Counted from the stretch's first letter, positions 9,082 to 18,617 are shown. The stretch is 64,000 bases of DNA from Hymenobacter sp. BT559 (GCF_017571525.1 NZ_JAGETY010000002.1:310001-374000); one strand, 5' to 3'. Program-made: numbers and translations. Notes: generated by a model not told the origin, from the sequence alone.

Positions 9082-10159
9082 TTAATTCTGCATCAGGTAC
9101 CCTTTGATATACTCATCCAAGTCGCCATCGAGCACGTTTTGCACGTCGGTACGCTCGATGCTGGTGCGCAGGTCCTTGATGAGCTTGTAGGGGTGCAGCA
9201 CGTAGTTGCGAATCTGCGAGCCAAAGTCAATACGTTTTTTGCTAGCCTCTACTTTATCGCGCTCGGCGTTGCGCTTATCCATCTCCTGCTGGTAGAGGCG
9301 CGACTTGAGCATGCGCAGGGCATGCTCCTTGTTCATGAGCTGCGAGCGCTCTATCTGCACCGCAATGATGATGCCGCTAGGGGCGTGCGTGAGGCGCACG
9401 GCCGTCTCGACCTTGTTCACGTTCTGGCCGCCCGCGCCGCCAGCCCGGAAGGTATCCCAGGAGATGTCGGCGGGGTTGATTTCGATATTAATTGTATCAT
9501 CGACCACCGGGTAGGCAAACACGGAGGCAAACGACGTGTGCCGCCGCCCGCTGCTGTCGAAGGGCGAGATGCGCACGAGCCGGTGCACGCCGATTTCGCT
9601 TTTGAGGTAGCCGTAGGCAAAGGGGCCATCAATTTCCAGTGAAGCCGACTTGATACCTGCTCCTTCGCCGGGCTGGTAGCTGAGCTGCTTCACGGTGAAG
9701 CCTTTACTTTCGCCCCACATGATGTACATGCGCATGAGCATCTCGGCCCAGTCCTGGCTTTCGGTGCCGCCGGCGCCGGGATTGATGTCGATGATGGCCG
9801 ACAGCTGGTCTTCCTCATCAGAGAGCATGCGCTTGAATTCCAGGGCTTCAACTTTGGCCTGGGTGGCGTCGAACTCGGTTTGGATTTCGGCTTCGCTAGC
9901 CTCCCCTTCCTTATAGAAGTCGTAGAGCACCTCGGTGTCGGCTACGGCCTGCTGCACGGCTTCGTAGTCGTCGGTCCAGGTTTTGATACCTTTGATTTCC
10001 TTGAGCTTGGCCTCCGCAGCCTTGGAGTCGTCCCAAAAATCGGGGGCCAGGGTTTCGGCTTCCGCCTTGATTACCTGTTCTTTGCGGGTATCGTAGTCAA
10101 AGATACCTCCTCAGAGCCTCGGCGCGGCCCTTCAAGTCCTTTATCTGGTCTTGGGTCAT
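9082..10159 (-). CDS. prfB: Peptide chain release factor 2, with programmed +1 frameshift
   Basis: RF2 recognises UGA/UAA stop codons and releases the finished peptide. The gene is in two frames: 20 codons from ATG at 10159 to an in-frame TGA (10097-10099), then a +1 shift into a 338-codon frame, giving a 358-residue protein, the normal RF2 length. The class-defining motifs are present: SPF, the stop-codon anticodon tripeptide, near residue 198 ([12 protein letters not shown]), and GGQ, the catalytic loop, near residue 243 ([12 protein letters not shown]). An annotation without the frameshift would start at an internal Met and lose about 67 residues. Convergent with the susD-like gene; terminator at 9011-9050. 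A GACCTTTG sequence about 55 bp upstream resembles a -7 box with one mismatch. Confidence 0.96.
10096..10111 (-). promoter_or_regulatory. prfB programmed +1 frameshift site
   Basis: On the minus strand the sequence reads AGG AGG TAT CTT TGA C. AGGAGG (10111-10106) acts as an internal Shine-Dalgarno element, CTT is the slippery Leu codon, and TGA (10099-10097) is the autoregulatory stop. The ribosome skips the T and reads CTT GAC. When RF2 is scarce, slow UGA termination favours the shift and more RF2 is made. The E. coli site is almost identical (AGGGGGTATCTTTGAC). Confidence 0.96.
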
Positions 10160-10220
10160 GGGTGAATAAGTAGATGAATGGCCGGGCAACTACCCTAGCC
10201 AGGGGGGCAAAGGTCGGCAT

Positions 10221-10253
10221 AAAAAAAGCCGCCCGGGGTGCGGGCGGCTTTTT
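10221..10253 (-). terminator. Intrinsic terminator of ilvE
   Basis: On the minus strand a GCCGCCCG/CGGGCGGC stem with a 5-nt loop is followed by seven T residues. It lies 18 bp past the ilvE stop and just upstream of the prfB promoter region. Confidence 0.88.
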
Positions 10254-10270
10254 GCTTGACAAGGAACAGG

Positions 10271-11335
10271 CTATACGGCCACCATCCAACCGTGGGGGTC
10301 AGCGGCTTGCCCGGTCCGGATGGCATCGAGGGCCGCCCCTACCCGGCGCGCGAACGACGTATCGCTCAGGGCGGGCAGGTCATGGTCTTGCCCCTCGTAG
10401 CCCATGGTGGCGATGGGGGCAATGGTAGCGGCCGTGCCCACCCCAAAGGCTTCGGTGAGGCGGCCCGCCTGTAGGGCCTCAATGATTTCGCGGCTCGATA
10501 CCCGGCGCTCTTCCACGGTCAGGCCCCAGCCACGGGCCAGCTCCAACACCGAGCGGCGGGTGATACCGTCCAGGATAGAGGTGGAGAGTGCGGGCGTTAC
10601 CACCTTGCCGTCGATAACAAACATCACGTTCATGGCGCCCGACTCCTCTACGTACTGGTGCTCCGAGGCATCGGTCCAGATGAGCTGGTGGTAGCCGTCC
10701 TGCTGAGCCAGCTTGCTGGGTAGCATGGCGGCGCCGTAATTGCCGGCGTTTTTGGCATAGCCGGCCCCGCCGGCGGCAGCACGTACGTATTTCTGCTCAA
10801 AGCGCACGCGCACCGGCTTATTGAAGAAGGCCGCCACCGGGCAGGTGATAATGCCAAAGTGATAGGTATCGGAGGGGCGCACCCCTAGCGCGCCATCGGT
10901 GGCAAACATGAAGGGCCGGATGTAGAGCGAGCTGCCCGCCACATTGGGCACCCAGGCGGCGTCGAGCTTCACCAGCTCGCGCAGGCCGTGCAGAAAAACA
11001 TCCTCGGGGATGGTAGGCATGGCCATGCGCTCGGCCGAAGCGTTGAGGCGCTGCCAGTTGGCCGATGGCCGAAACAGGGCCACACTGCCGTCGGCCTGCC
11101 GGTAGGCCTTCATGCCCTCAAAAATGGCCTGGCCGTAGTGAATGGCCGAGTTGGCGGGGCTGATGCTGAGGGGGCCGTAGGGCACGATGCGCGGCTGCTG
11201 CCATTCGCCACCCGTGTATTCCACGCTGAGCATGTGGTCGGCGAAGAGCTTGCCAAACTCCATGTTGGCGGGGTCCAGCTGGGTGAGCCGGGAAGCAGTC
11301 GTGGGCTGGATGTCGATAGCGAGCGTGTCAAGCAT
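10271..11335 (-). CDS. ilvE: Branched-chain amino acid aminotransferase
   Basis: A 354-residue fold-type IV PLP enzyme that interconverts Val, Leu and Ile with their 2-oxo acids, using glutamate/2-oxoglutarate in the cytosol. The PLP lysine is probably in GYAKNAGNYGAAM. Family segments seen are AIHYGQAIFEGMKAYR, FRPSANWQRLNASAERM and the C-terminal EAFGVGTAATIAPI. I choose the ATG at 11335 (MLDTLAIDIQ) rather than the upstream in-frame ATG at 11419, which would add 28 Pro-rich residues with no family resemblance. It is transcribed alone and ends at a clear hairpin. Length and motifs fit the bacterial/eukaryotic class II BCAT type. Confidence 0.93.
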   Translation of the reverse strand: MLDTLAIDIQPTTASRLTQLDPANMEFGKLFADHMLSVEYTGGEWQQPRIVPYGPLSISPANSAIHYGQAIFEGMKAYRQADGSVALFRPSANWQRLNASAERMAMPTIPEDVFLHGLRELVKLDAAWVPNVAGSSLYIRPFMFATDGALGVRPSDTYHFGIITCPVAAFFNKPVRVRFEQKYVRAAAGGAGYAKNAGNYGAAMLPSKLAQQDGYHQLIWTDASEHQYVEESGAMNVMFVIDGKVVTPALSTSILDGITRRSVLELARGWGLTVEERRVSSREIIEALQAGRLTEAFGVGTAATIAPIATMGYEGQDHDLPALSDTSFARRVGAALDAIRTGQAADPHGWMVAV

Positions 11336-11463
11336 AAGAAAACGGCAGGGATGAGTCGGGTGAAAAGGCGGCTCCGCTAGGGAGTAGTGCTGGGGTGAGA
11401 ACGGTAAAAACAGGGACAAGTGAGGCGGCTAAATGTTGCAGCAGCGCGCAGCCCAGGGCAGCT

Positions 11464-12015
11464 TTATACGCGCGGCTTCCAGGTCACTTCGGCCACGCCC
11501 AGGTCGTGGGCCATGGCGCGGCTGAGCACAAACAGGTAGTCGGACAAGCGGTTAAGGTACATTACCACCAGGTCTTCGACCGGCGACTCTTCGCGCAGGT
11601 GGATGACCAGGCGCTCGGCGCGGCGGCACACGCAGCGCGCCACGTGCCCAAACGACACCGCCGGGTGCCCGCCGGGCAGCACAAACTCGCGCAAGGGGGC
11701 CAGCACTTCGTTCAGGCGGTCCATCTCGGTTTCGAGCAGGGCTACGTCTGTGGCGTGCAGGTCAGGGATGCGCTGGCGCACGTCCTTGTCGGGGTCGGTG
11801 GCCAGGTGGGCGCCGATGGTAAAGAGCCGGTCCTGAATTTCCTTGAGAATATCGCGGCGCGGGGCGTTCACCTCCTGGTCGCGCAGCAGGCCAATGTACG
11901 AGTTCAGCTCATCGACAGTGCCGTAGCAATCAATGCGCAGGCTCGACTTGGGCACCCGCGTGCCGCCAATGAGCGAAGTGAGGCCTTTATCGCCGGTTTT
12001 GGTGTAGATTTTCAT
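11464..12015 (-). CDS. Cob(I)alamin adenosyltransferase, PduO type
   Basis: A 183-residue ATP:corrinoid adenosyltransferase that makes adenosylcobalamin from cob(I)alamin and ATP. The N-terminal KIYTKTGDKGLTSLIGG loop binds ATP; GTVDELNSYIG and the C-terminal CRRAERLVIHL and YLNRLSDYLFVLSR segments are family hallmarks (the last includes the conserved Asn-Arg pair). It works as a trimer of four-helix bundles. No B12 biosynthesis or B12-dependent mutase gene is visible here, so it probably serves the salvage pathway. A degenerate CGGATTT repeat lies directly upstream of its ATG. The ABC ATPase gene ends its transcription unit about 130 bp upstream. Confidence 0.92.
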   Translation of the reverse strand: MKIYTKTGDKGLTSLIGGTRVPKSSLRIDCYGTVDELNSYIGLLRDQEVNAPRRDILKEIQDRLFTIGAHLATDPDKDVRQRIPDLHATDVALLETEMDRLNEVLAPLREFVLPGGHPAVSFGHVARCVCRRAERLVIHLREESPVEDLVVMYLNRLSDYLFVLSRAMAHDLGVAEVTWKPRV

Positions 12016-12052
12016 GACCGCAGATTCAAACGGATTTAACGGATTTCGCTTC
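12016..12052. repeat. Degenerate CGGATTT-type intergenic repeat
   Basis: CCGCAGATTCAAACGGATTT followed by AACGGATTTC resembles the arms of the repeat pair at 30143-30292 (CCACGGATTCG with spaced CGGATTT units). It abuts the ATG of the adenosyltransferase gene. Only one arm is visible here. The next stretch to 12142 holds a GC-rich hairpin (GCCCGCC-TGCG-GGCGGGC near 12067-12085) and no gene. Confidence 0.5.
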
Positions 12053-12142
12053 GCTGTCCTTCGGTTCGCAGATACGCCCGCCTGCGGCGGGCGGGCTATG
12101 CGGGGTGAGTTGGCGGTGCTTTCTTGGGGGCTACTGCGGGCC

Positions 12143-12883
<741 letters not shown>

Positions 12884-12906
12884 AAGGCGCGGCGAGAAGA
12901 GTGAAA

Positions 12907-15660
12907 TCAGCGCGGGGGCAGCGGGGGCTGGTCGAAGGCAGCGCTGGCGGCCGCATGGGCTGCCCGGTGCGCCGCAAATTGCGCCAGCAAGTTAGCGTAC
13001 TCGGGGGGGCTGAGGCGCGCCCGCAGCCGCTCCAGCACCGACTGGCCGAGGTCGGCCAGCCCGGCATCGGCGGCGGCCAGCGCGTAGGCTCGCAGCAGCG
13101 GCGTCGAATCGGGGTTTTCGGCTAGCCCCTTGTTGAGCGCATCGTAGGCGTCGGTGTAAGCTTTTTGGGCGGTGAAATAGCGCGCGGCAGCCAGCACGGC
13201 CGCTTCGTTGAAGGGCACCTGCTGCACCAGGGTCTGGTAGCGGCGCGCGGCCTCGGGCTGCTTGCCCGCCGCGTCGGCGGCCTGGGCAGCGGCTAGCTCT
13301 TTATTTCCAATAAGTACTACTTGGGTTTGGCCTTGCGGCAAGCCCGGCGAGCGTAGTGCCTGGCCTAGCCGCACTACCGCTGGCTGGGTGGGGCTAGCCA
13401 CTGCCAGCCGGCCGTAAGCCGCGCGGGCCGAGTCGGCTTGCCCGGCCAGCGCCAGCGCCCAGGCACGCGGCAGCCGCGCATCGGTGGCGCCGTGGTCGGC
13501 AGCGAGGGCTAGCTGGCTGGCTGCCGTGGCGTATTGCTGCTGCTGCAACTGCCACAGCCCCAGCACATACTGGTAATAGCCGGCCGTGGGCGTGGTGCCC
13601 GCCGTGAGCGGGGCTAGCGTTTGGCGGGCGGCTAGCTCATGGCCGGCGGCGTGGCGCAGCAAGGCTTGCAGGAAAAGAATTTGCTCGTAATAAGGCTCAT
13701 TGGCCGGGCGCTCGGCCAGGCGGGCCAGCGTAGTCACCAGGCGGAGGCAATCGGTAGGCCGGGCGGCCCGCGCCGTCAGCAGCGCGGCGTGGTACTCCTG
13801 GGCAAAATCAGCGCCATCGAGGTCGGGGCCGGGGGCCGCGGCCGGCGCCATAGCCGCGCCGGTCGCCAGTTGCAGCAATTCCTTATTAGCCAACAAGCCG
13901 GGCGCGGTAGCAGTAGCTTTCGAGTCGGCGGCCAGCTTTTGGGCGGCCGGCACGAGGTTTTGGCTCAGCAGGAAGCCTAGCTGGTTGGTGCGGCTCACGT
14001 AGCTATTCGGCTTCAGGCGCTCGGCTTTATCTAAATAAAACGCCACCGAATCGGTGAGGGCCGAGCGGGTAAATAGCTGGGCCATATCGGAGGCTAGCGC
14101 AAAGCTGCCGGGCGCGGCGCGGCGGGCCTGGCGCATTACTTCCAACGCATCAAAGAAGTCGGCCGGCTCGGTGAGCAAGGCGTTGAGCTTGAGGCTGATT
14201 TTTTCGTCGGGCTGGCGCTTGAGGGCGCGGCGCAGGGCATTGAGCTCGTTCTGGCGCTGGTCGCGAAAGCGGTAGAGGGCCGCTCGCCCCAGCTGCGCCG
14301 TGCGGTTAAAGCGGTCGAGCACGTCGCCGCTTTCGGCATAGTAGCGCTCCGAGAGCAAGGCTAGTGGCAGGTCGTCGGGCCGGCGTTCGCTTTGCTGGCG
14401 AGTGAGGTCGCCGAGCTGATTGTACTGGCCGGCCTGCACCAGGTCGAGCAGTGGCCAGTTGTTGCGCAGCTCGTATAAGAACAAGCCCGCCACCCCCAGG
14501 ATATAGACGGTATAAAACGGCAGCCGGCGCGGCTCAAATACCACCCGGTGCACTGCCAATCGCTGCCGAATAAGCGAGCCAAAATTGACCAGCACGTACA
14601 GCAAAAACGCCGCGCCTAATAGCCCTAGTGCCCGCCCGCTAAAGGCGCGGGCCGCCGTGAGCAGCGGGGCATTGGCCGTGGCCAGGGCGTAGCCCAGCGC
14701 TGCCGCTGCCGCTGCCACCAGCAGCCAGTATAAGGTGCGGCCGGCAGCATAGGGCAGCCAGCCGGCGTAGCTGGGGGCCCGCTCGCGCAGGCCCAGCTCG
14801 CCTACCAATGCGGCCGGCAGCAGCAGCACCAGCGGGTCGAGGTGCAGGCCGCCCCCCAGCGCCAGCACGCCGTTATTCCAGAAATAGAGCCCTAGCGCAC
14901 CCAGGTACAGCAGGCTGGCCAGCACAAACGGCAGCAGGCCAAACCGCCCCTCGGGCCGCTCGGCCTGGGTGTTGAACCAAAGCAGGCCGCGAATATTCTC
15001 CACCCCTACCCACAGCACCAGCGCGGCCACCAGCCCCGCCCCGGCCGGTGTGCCGTAGGCGGCCAGGTGCAGAGCCGTTTCGGGCAGCGGCAGCTTGGTG
15101 CGGGCCAGCAACAAGGCCGCTAGCCCCCCTATCAGCAGCAAGAAAACAAGGACTCGCCACACCGCCCGCACTCGGTCGCCAAAGGCTTGGAGGCCCAGCG
15201 CAGCGGTGCCTAGCAGCGCCAGGCTCAGGTACAGAAAATACTGCTTGGTTTCGTCGAAAATGCCTAGCCCGTCGGCGTTGAGCGACATCAAGAGAAAAAC
15301 CACCGGCACCGTGCCAGCCAGAAAAGCCGGCCGCGCCAGCATGCTCACCACGGCCAGCCAGCCGGCCAGCGCCAGCGCCAGCACCCCTAGCCACAGCCCG
15401 GCCGCCAGCGGCTGGGTATAGGGCCCGCCCACGTCGTGGGTAAGGGTGGTAATGAAGCCGCTCACTGGCAGCGGCAGCCGCGCCGGGCCCACCATCACCG
15501 AGTCGAGCGTGAGGGGCACGGGGGCCAGGTGCGGCACCAGCTGCACGGGCAGCGTGGCGCTTTCGCCGGCGAAGTAGAAGTAGCTGGCGCCCAGCAGGGC
15601 TAGCCCCGCCAGCAGCGCGGGCAACCCCGGCAAGCGGCGCAGAAGGGAAATGGCGGGCAA
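12907..15660 (-). CDS. Large polytopic membrane protein with C-terminal TPR-like repeats, function unknown
   Basis: A 917-residue protein. Residues 1-400 are strongly hydrophobic, with about ten predicted membrane segments by eye (for example [18 protein letters not shown] at the N-terminus and [13 protein letters not shown] near residue 350), and a last helix near [18 protein letters not shown]. From about residue 420 to the end it is Ala/Leu-rich, with helix-pair periodicity and TPR-like units ([59 protein letters not shown]). I recognise no catalytic motif. It lies just upstream of, and probably in an operon with, the MacB/LolD-type ATPase. A mirror-image repeat (15697-15790) precedes it. 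Conserved homologues in Hymenobacter are likely but untested. Confidence 0.8.
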   Translation of the reverse strand: MPAISLLRRLPGLPALLAGLALLGASYFYFAGESATLPVQLVPHLAPVPLTLDSVMVGPARLPLPVSGFITTLTHDVGGPYTQPLAAGLWLGVLALALAGWLAVVSMLARPAFLAGTVPVVFLLMSLNADGLGIFDETKQYFLYLSLALLGTAALGLQAFGDRVRAVWRVLVFLLLIGGLAALLLARTKLPLPETALHLAAYGTPAGAGLVAALVLWVGVENIRGLLWFNTQAERPEGRFGLLPFVLASLLYLGALGLYFWNNGVLALGGGLHLDPLVLLLPAALVGELGLRERAPSYAGWLPYAAGRTLYWLLVAAAAAALGYALATANAPLLTAARAFSGRALGLLGAAFLLYVLVNFGSLIRQRLAVHRVVFEPRRLPFYTVYILGVAGLFLYELRNNWPLLDLVQAGQYNQLGDLTRQQSERRPDDLPLALLSERYYAESGDVLDRFNRTAQLGRAALYRFRDQRQNELNALRRALKRQPDEKISLKLNALLTEPADFFDALEVMRQARRAAPGSFALASDMAQLFTRSALTDSVAFYLDKAERLKPNSYVSRTNQLGFLLSQNLVPAAQKLAADSKATATAPGLLANKELLQLATGAAMAPAAAPGPDLDGADFAQEYHAALLTARAARPTDCLRLVTTLARLAERPANEPYYEQILFLQALLRHAAGHELAARQTLAPLTAGTTPTAGYYQYVLGLWQLQQQQYATAASQLALAADHGATDARLPRAWALALAGQADSARAAYGRLAVASPTQPAVVRLGQALRSPGLPQGQTQVVLIGNKELAAAQAADAAGKQPEAARRYQTLVQQVPFNEAAVLAAARYFTAQKAYTDAYDALNKGLAENPDSTPLLRAYALAAADAGLADLGQSVLERLRARLSPPEYANLLAQFAAHRAAHAAASAAFDQPPLPPR

Positions 15661-15696
15661 GGAAGGAACCTGAGCAGTACGGATGAAGAATTATGC

Positions 15697-15790
15697 AAGA
15701 ACGTCATGCTGAGCCTGTCGAAGCATCTCTCCCAAACGACATCCTAGCGGCGCGGTAGAGATGCTTCGACAGGCTCAGCATGACGTTCTT
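15697..15790. repeat. Perfect 34-bp inverted repeat (GTCATGCTGAGCC family)
   Basis: The left arm (15697-15730, starting AAGAACGTCATGCTGAGCC) and the right arm (15757-15790) are exact reverse complements over 34 bp with a 26-bp spacer. It is a stand-alone palindromic intergenic element between gatC (ends 15814) and the membrane-TPR gene (starts 15660). A related element with a slightly different core is at 45489-45591. It may act as a terminator of gatC and as a stable RNA hairpin. No transposase is encoded, so if mobile it would depend on an enzyme in trans. Confidence 0.9.
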
Positions 15791-15813
15791 TTTTAACAAT
15801 GAGCAACAGCGCC

Positions 15814-16101
15814 CTAGTCGAGCACTTTGGGCACACGGAAGTAGTCCGAGTCCTTGCGCGGGGCGTTGCGCAGGCCTTCCTGGTGGCTCACGGTGTTGCG
15901 CGCCTCGTCGTCGCGCAGCACGTTTAGCTCGTGCGAGAGGTGCACCAGCGGCTCCACGCCCTCCGTATCAACTTGCTCGAGCTGGGCCACCCAGTCGAGA
16001 ATGCCGTTCAGGTCCTTCAGCATCTGGTCTTCGCGGGCGGGGTCAAATTCGAGGCGGGCCAGGTGGGCCAGGCCGCGGATGGTTTCTAGGTCAGCTTTCA
16101 T
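15814..16101 (-). CDS. gatC: Asp-tRNA(Asn)/Glu-tRNA(Gln) amidotransferase subunit C
   Basis: A 95-residue GatC, the small linker subunit that wraps around GatA and GatB in the enzyme that amidates misacylated Glu-tRNA(Gln) and Asp-tRNA(Asn). Typical features are the opening helix TIRGLAHLARLEF, the middle region ILDWVAQLEQVDTEGVEPLVH, and the C-terminal VSHQEGLRNAPRKDSDYFRVPKVLD that is near-invariant in the family. gatA and gatB are not in the window, as is common in Bacteroidota. The gene is followed by the 34-bp inverted repeat. The next gene upstream, plsC, ends 93 bp before it, so co-transcription is possible. Confidence 0.95.
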   Translation of the reverse strand: MKADLETIRGLAHLARLEFDPAREDQMLKDLNGILDWVAQLEQVDTEGVEPLVHLSHELNVLRDDEARNTVSHQEGLRNAPRKDSDYFRVPKVLD

Positions 16102-16194
16102 GTACGTAAGGGGGCTTTATGACTAGCGAATGAGCGAGTGGCTGGGCGGCAAATAGCCTGCAGCCTTTCACTACAACTGCCTCGGTAAGAAGCG

Positions 16195-16968
16195 TTAAGA
16201 AAAGGGGCGGGTTGCCTCCGGAATGCCGCGGCCTTCGGGCAGAAAATCGTCGGCTATCTGGGCCATTACCTGGGCTTTAAGGGCCGGAATATCGGCATCG
16301 GTGAGGCCTTTGGTTTCGATAGGCCGGTGGTACACGGCGCGCAGCTTGGCGTGGCGCACCCGCAGGCCCGCCACCGAGGGCATAAACTTGTGGGTCAGGG
16401 GCAAGCTCACCGGAATGATGGGCACCCCCAGCGAGATGGCTAGCTGAAAAGCGCCGTCCATAAAGGGCTGCAGCTCCTCGCCGGGCTTGGGGCCGATGGT
16501 GCCTTCGGGGAAGAGGATGAGCGGGCGGCCCTCGCGCAGGCTTTGGCGGGCCTGGGCCGTGGCGCGGCCCCGGCCCACGGCCGTTTTGCGGTTGATGGGA
16601 ATATAGGTTTGGCCGAAAATGGTGCCCCAGAGCGGAAACTTCGTGAGCGAGTCTTTGCCCATGATGTTGATATACCCCGGAATATCGCGAAACAGCAGCA
16701 GGATATCCACAAACGAGGTGTGGTTGGCCATGTAGATGCAGGGCTGGTCGCGCAGCGGCGGGCCCTCATTCACGATTTCGAGCGGCACCAGCCACATGCG
16801 GGTCGAAAACTTGGCCCAGTAGCGGTTGATGGCATGCACGTAGCGCCGCCACTCCGGCTTGCGCACGAATAGTCGCTGCGCCGGGTACGTGACGACAAAC
16901 GGCAGCACGAACATGATGGTGGCCCAGGTGGTATACAGGCGCTGGCCTAAGTAGCGCAAGAGCTTCAT
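16195..16968 (-). CDS. plsC: 1-acyl-sn-glycerol-3-phosphate acyltransferase
   Basis: A 257-residue acyltransferase that adds the second acyl chain to lysophosphatidic acid at the inner membrane, giving phosphatidic acid. The HX4D catalytic motif is NHTSFVD (about residues 82-88), the glycerol-phosphate-binding motif is LFPEGTIGPKPG, and an N-terminal hydrophobic segment (TTWATIMFVLPFVVTYP) anchors it. A later PIIPVSLPLTHKFMP segment is also family-typical. An exact -7 promoter box ends only 5 nt before the ATG, so the mRNA is probably leaderless. A related lysophospholipid or ornithine-lipid acyltransferase role cannot be excluded from motifs alone. Confidence 0.92.
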   Translation of the reverse strand: MKLLRYLGQRLYTTWATIMFVLPFVVTYPAQRLFVRKPEWRRYVHAINRYWAKFSTRMWLVPLEIVNEGPPLRDQPCIYMANHTSFVDILLLFRDIPGYINIMGKDSLTKFPLWGTIFGQTYIPINRKTAVGRGRATAQARQSLREGRPLILFPEGTIGPKPGEELQPFMDGAFQLAISLGVPIIPVSLPLTHKFMPSVAGLRVRHAKLRAVYHRPIETKGLTDADIPALKAQVMAQIADDFLPEGRGIPEATRPFS

Positions 16969-16973
16969 ACGGG

Positions 16974-16981
16974 CAAATTTA
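16974..16981 (-). promoter_or_regulatory. -7 promoter box of plsC, leaderless arrangement
   Basis: The minus strand reads TAAATTTG, an exact TANNTTTG, then five bases (CCCGT) and the ATG at 16968. As transcription in Bacteroidota starts a few bases past the -7 box, the transcript should begin at or very near the start codon. Confidence 0.65.
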
Positions 16982-17028
16982 CGATGAGTGCGGCCAGCAA
17001 CGGGCCAGTGGCGCAGAACTGTTGTGGG

Positions 17029-17613
17029 CTAGCCGCGCCGCTCGGCCAGCACTTTCTCGGCCTTGAGCAGGCCCGCCACGCTGATAGCGTCGGTGATGCG
17101 GTCGCTCATGCACAGGGCCACGGCGTGGGCTAGCGGCAGCTTCCAGAGGCGCAGGTCTTCGGTTTCTTCGGGCTCCCACTCGCCCTGGGTCAGGTCTTCG
17201 GCCAGGAATACGAAGCCTTCTTCGTCGGTAACGGAGTTGGAGGTGTGCAGGCGGGCAATGCGCGTCCAGCGGGCGGCCACGAGGCCGGTTTCCTCGCGCA
17301 GCTCGCGCTGGGCCGACTCCAGCACGTCGAGCTCCACGGGACCGCCGCCCATCGGAATTTCCCAGCTGTATTCGTTCAGGGTGTAGCGGTACTGGCCCAC
17401 CAGCCAGGTATTGCCCTCATTATCAATAGGCACGATACCGATAGCCTTATTCTTCATCGACACCACGCCGTACACGCCGGGCTTGCCGCTGGGGTTGAGT
17501 ATCTCGTCCTGGCGCACCCGAATCCAGGGGTTCTGGTACCGGATTTCCGAGCTCAGCGTCTGCCAGGGATTGTGCGTTTCGTCGAGGTCGTGGTGCGGAT
17601 GTTCGTAGGGCAT
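17029..17613 (-). CDS. NUDIX hydrolase, ADP-ribose pyrophosphatase type
   Basis: A 194-residue NUDIX enzyme, probably hydrolysing ADP-ribose or another nucleoside-diphosphate sugar. The NUDIX box is GGGPVELDVLESAQRELREETGL at about residues 81-103, with the REL and EETG core intact. The upstream Glu is one position out of register with the strict GX5EX7REUXEEXGU pattern. VGQYRYTLNEYSWEIPMGG just before it is the pattern of the ADP-ribose pyrophosphatase group. I start at 17613 (MPYEHPHHDLDE), because the longer frame to 17751 would add a low-complexity stretch and run through the promoter box at 17641. It lies 60 bp upstream of plsC on the same strand. Confidence 0.88.
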   Translation of the reverse strand: MPYEHPHHDLDETHNPWQTLSSEIRYQNPWIRVRQDEILNPSGKPGVYGVVSMKNKAIGIVPIDNEGNTWLVGQYRYTLNEYSWEIPMGGGPVELDVLESAQRELREETGLVAARWTRIARLHTSNSVTDEEGFVFLAEDLTQGEWEPEETEDLRLWKLPLAHAVALCMSDRITDAISVAGLLKAEKVLAERRG

Positions 17614-17640
17614 AGCAGCAGTGGCGAAAGTGAGTGGGGG

Positions 17641-17648
17641 CAAAAATA
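17641..17648 (-). promoter_or_regulatory. -7 promoter box of the NUDIX gene
   Basis: The minus strand reads TATTTTTG, matching TANNTTTG, 27 nt before the chosen ATG. Its position inside the longer possible reading frame argues for the shorter start. Confidence 0.6.
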
Positions 17649-17749
17649 GCCGCTGCGCCGCCGCCGCGCCGCCCCAACCCCGCGCCGAGTGCCCGCGTAC
17701 TACTGCCAGCCAGGCACCGCTCACCTTCCGGCCGCCCGGCTTGCTTCTC

Positions 17750-17986
17750 ATGGCTGATAAGAATCAACAACCTGCCGACGACTCCCTGCTCAACCTCAAG
17801 TTTGCCCAGGCTGAAGCCGACCTGACCCAGAAAACCGGCGGCCTCGGCCCCACTACCAACGAATACGTTACCTCAGATGAGGACGATGAGATAACCCAGG
17901 CCGAAGGCCCGCGCGATAGCCAGGGCCAGCGCCGCGGCGAAAACGATGACCTCGTGAAGGGCGACGCGGCCGGCACGCACAGCTAG
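17750..17986 (+). CDS. Small acidic hydrophilic protein, function unknown
   Basis: A 78-residue reading frame beginning MADKNQQPADDSLLNLKFAQ, rich in Asp, Glu, Gln and Gly, with no membrane segment or known motif (middle part TNEYVTSDEDDEITQAEGPR). It looks intrinsically disordered. I chose the ATG at 17750 because the 43 residues that an earlier in-frame start would add are a Pro/Ala-rich run typical of non-coding GC-rich sequence. The lipoprotein gene begins 10 bp after its stop, so the two may form an operon. The opposite strand here carries the NUDIX promoter side. The acidic composition and close spacing support a real gene, but no homologue is recognised. Confidence 0.55.
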   Translation: MADKNQQPADDSLLNLKFAQAEADLTQKTGGLGPTTNEYVTSDEDDEITQAEGPRDSQGQRRGENDDLVKGDAAGTHS

Positions 17987-17996
17987 GTCCCACGCC

Positions 17997-18608
17997 ATGC
18001 ATTTTATCGATTGTAGCGCTGCCCCTGCCCACCGGCCACTGGGCAGCCGCCTGGCGCTGCAGGTGCTGGCGCTCTTGCTAGCCCTGCTGGTGCTGGGTGG
18101 CTGCCAGGCCAGCCGGGGCGGCCCCGACACGCCGGCCCGCACGGTAGCATCTTTTTTTGCCAAGTACCGCGACCGCTCGGGCTTCCGCACCACCGAGTGG
18201 TCGGCCGACCTGCTGCAGCGGCTAGCCCTGGTGCGCGTGGGCAAGCTGCTCGGCGGCAACGACCTGACCAACGCCATCACCGGCATTCGCACGGCGCGGG
18301 TGATGACGTTTACACCCACCAGCGGCAGCGCCCGCAATCTTGTAGACCAAGGCCTCAACAACGAGGTGAATGGCCTGCTGCAGGCCGAGCGCTACACCTC
18401 ACTCGTCACGTCCAACGCCGGTGCCACCGATTACCACTACGTAGTGAAAGCCAACGGCGACCAGGTAAGTGAGCTGGTGGCCACCGGCACCATGCCCGAT
18501 GCGCTAGGCTCCTTTGTGCTGGTGCAGGTGCAAGGCAACTTTACCCGCGCCCAGGCCGAGGCGCTGAGCAAAGTGCTGCCCGAAGCCGTGCAACAAACAA
18601 CGAAGTAG
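17997..18608 (+). CDS. DUF4252-like lipoprotein
   Basis: A 203-residue putative lipoprotein: hydrophobic leader (about residues 19-36) ending in the lipobox VLGGC, with Cys at 36. The mature part contains FAKYRDRSGFRTTEWSADLL, a central MTFTPTSG segment, ERYTSLVTSN, and a C-terminal VLVQVQGNFTRAQAEALSKVLPE. This layout (Tyr-rich start, strand with an Arg-Val-Met sequence, final VxVxGxF-helix) resembles the DUF4252 lipoproteins common in Bacteroidota, whose function is not known. It lies 10 bp after the small acidic gene. A long GC-rich inverted repeat follows 10 bp past the stop and could end the transcript. Confidence 0.7.
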   Translation: MHFIDCSAAPAHRPLGSRLALQVLALLLALLVLGGCQASRGGPDTPARTVASFFAKYRDRSGFRTTEWSADLLQRLALVRVGKLLGGNDLTNAITGIRTARVMTFTPTSGSARNLVDQGLNNEVNGLLQAERYTSLVTSNAGATDYHYVVKANGDQVSELVATGTMPDALGSFVLVQVQGNFTRAQAEALSKVLPEAVQQTTK

Positions 18609-18617
18609 CTAACTGAC

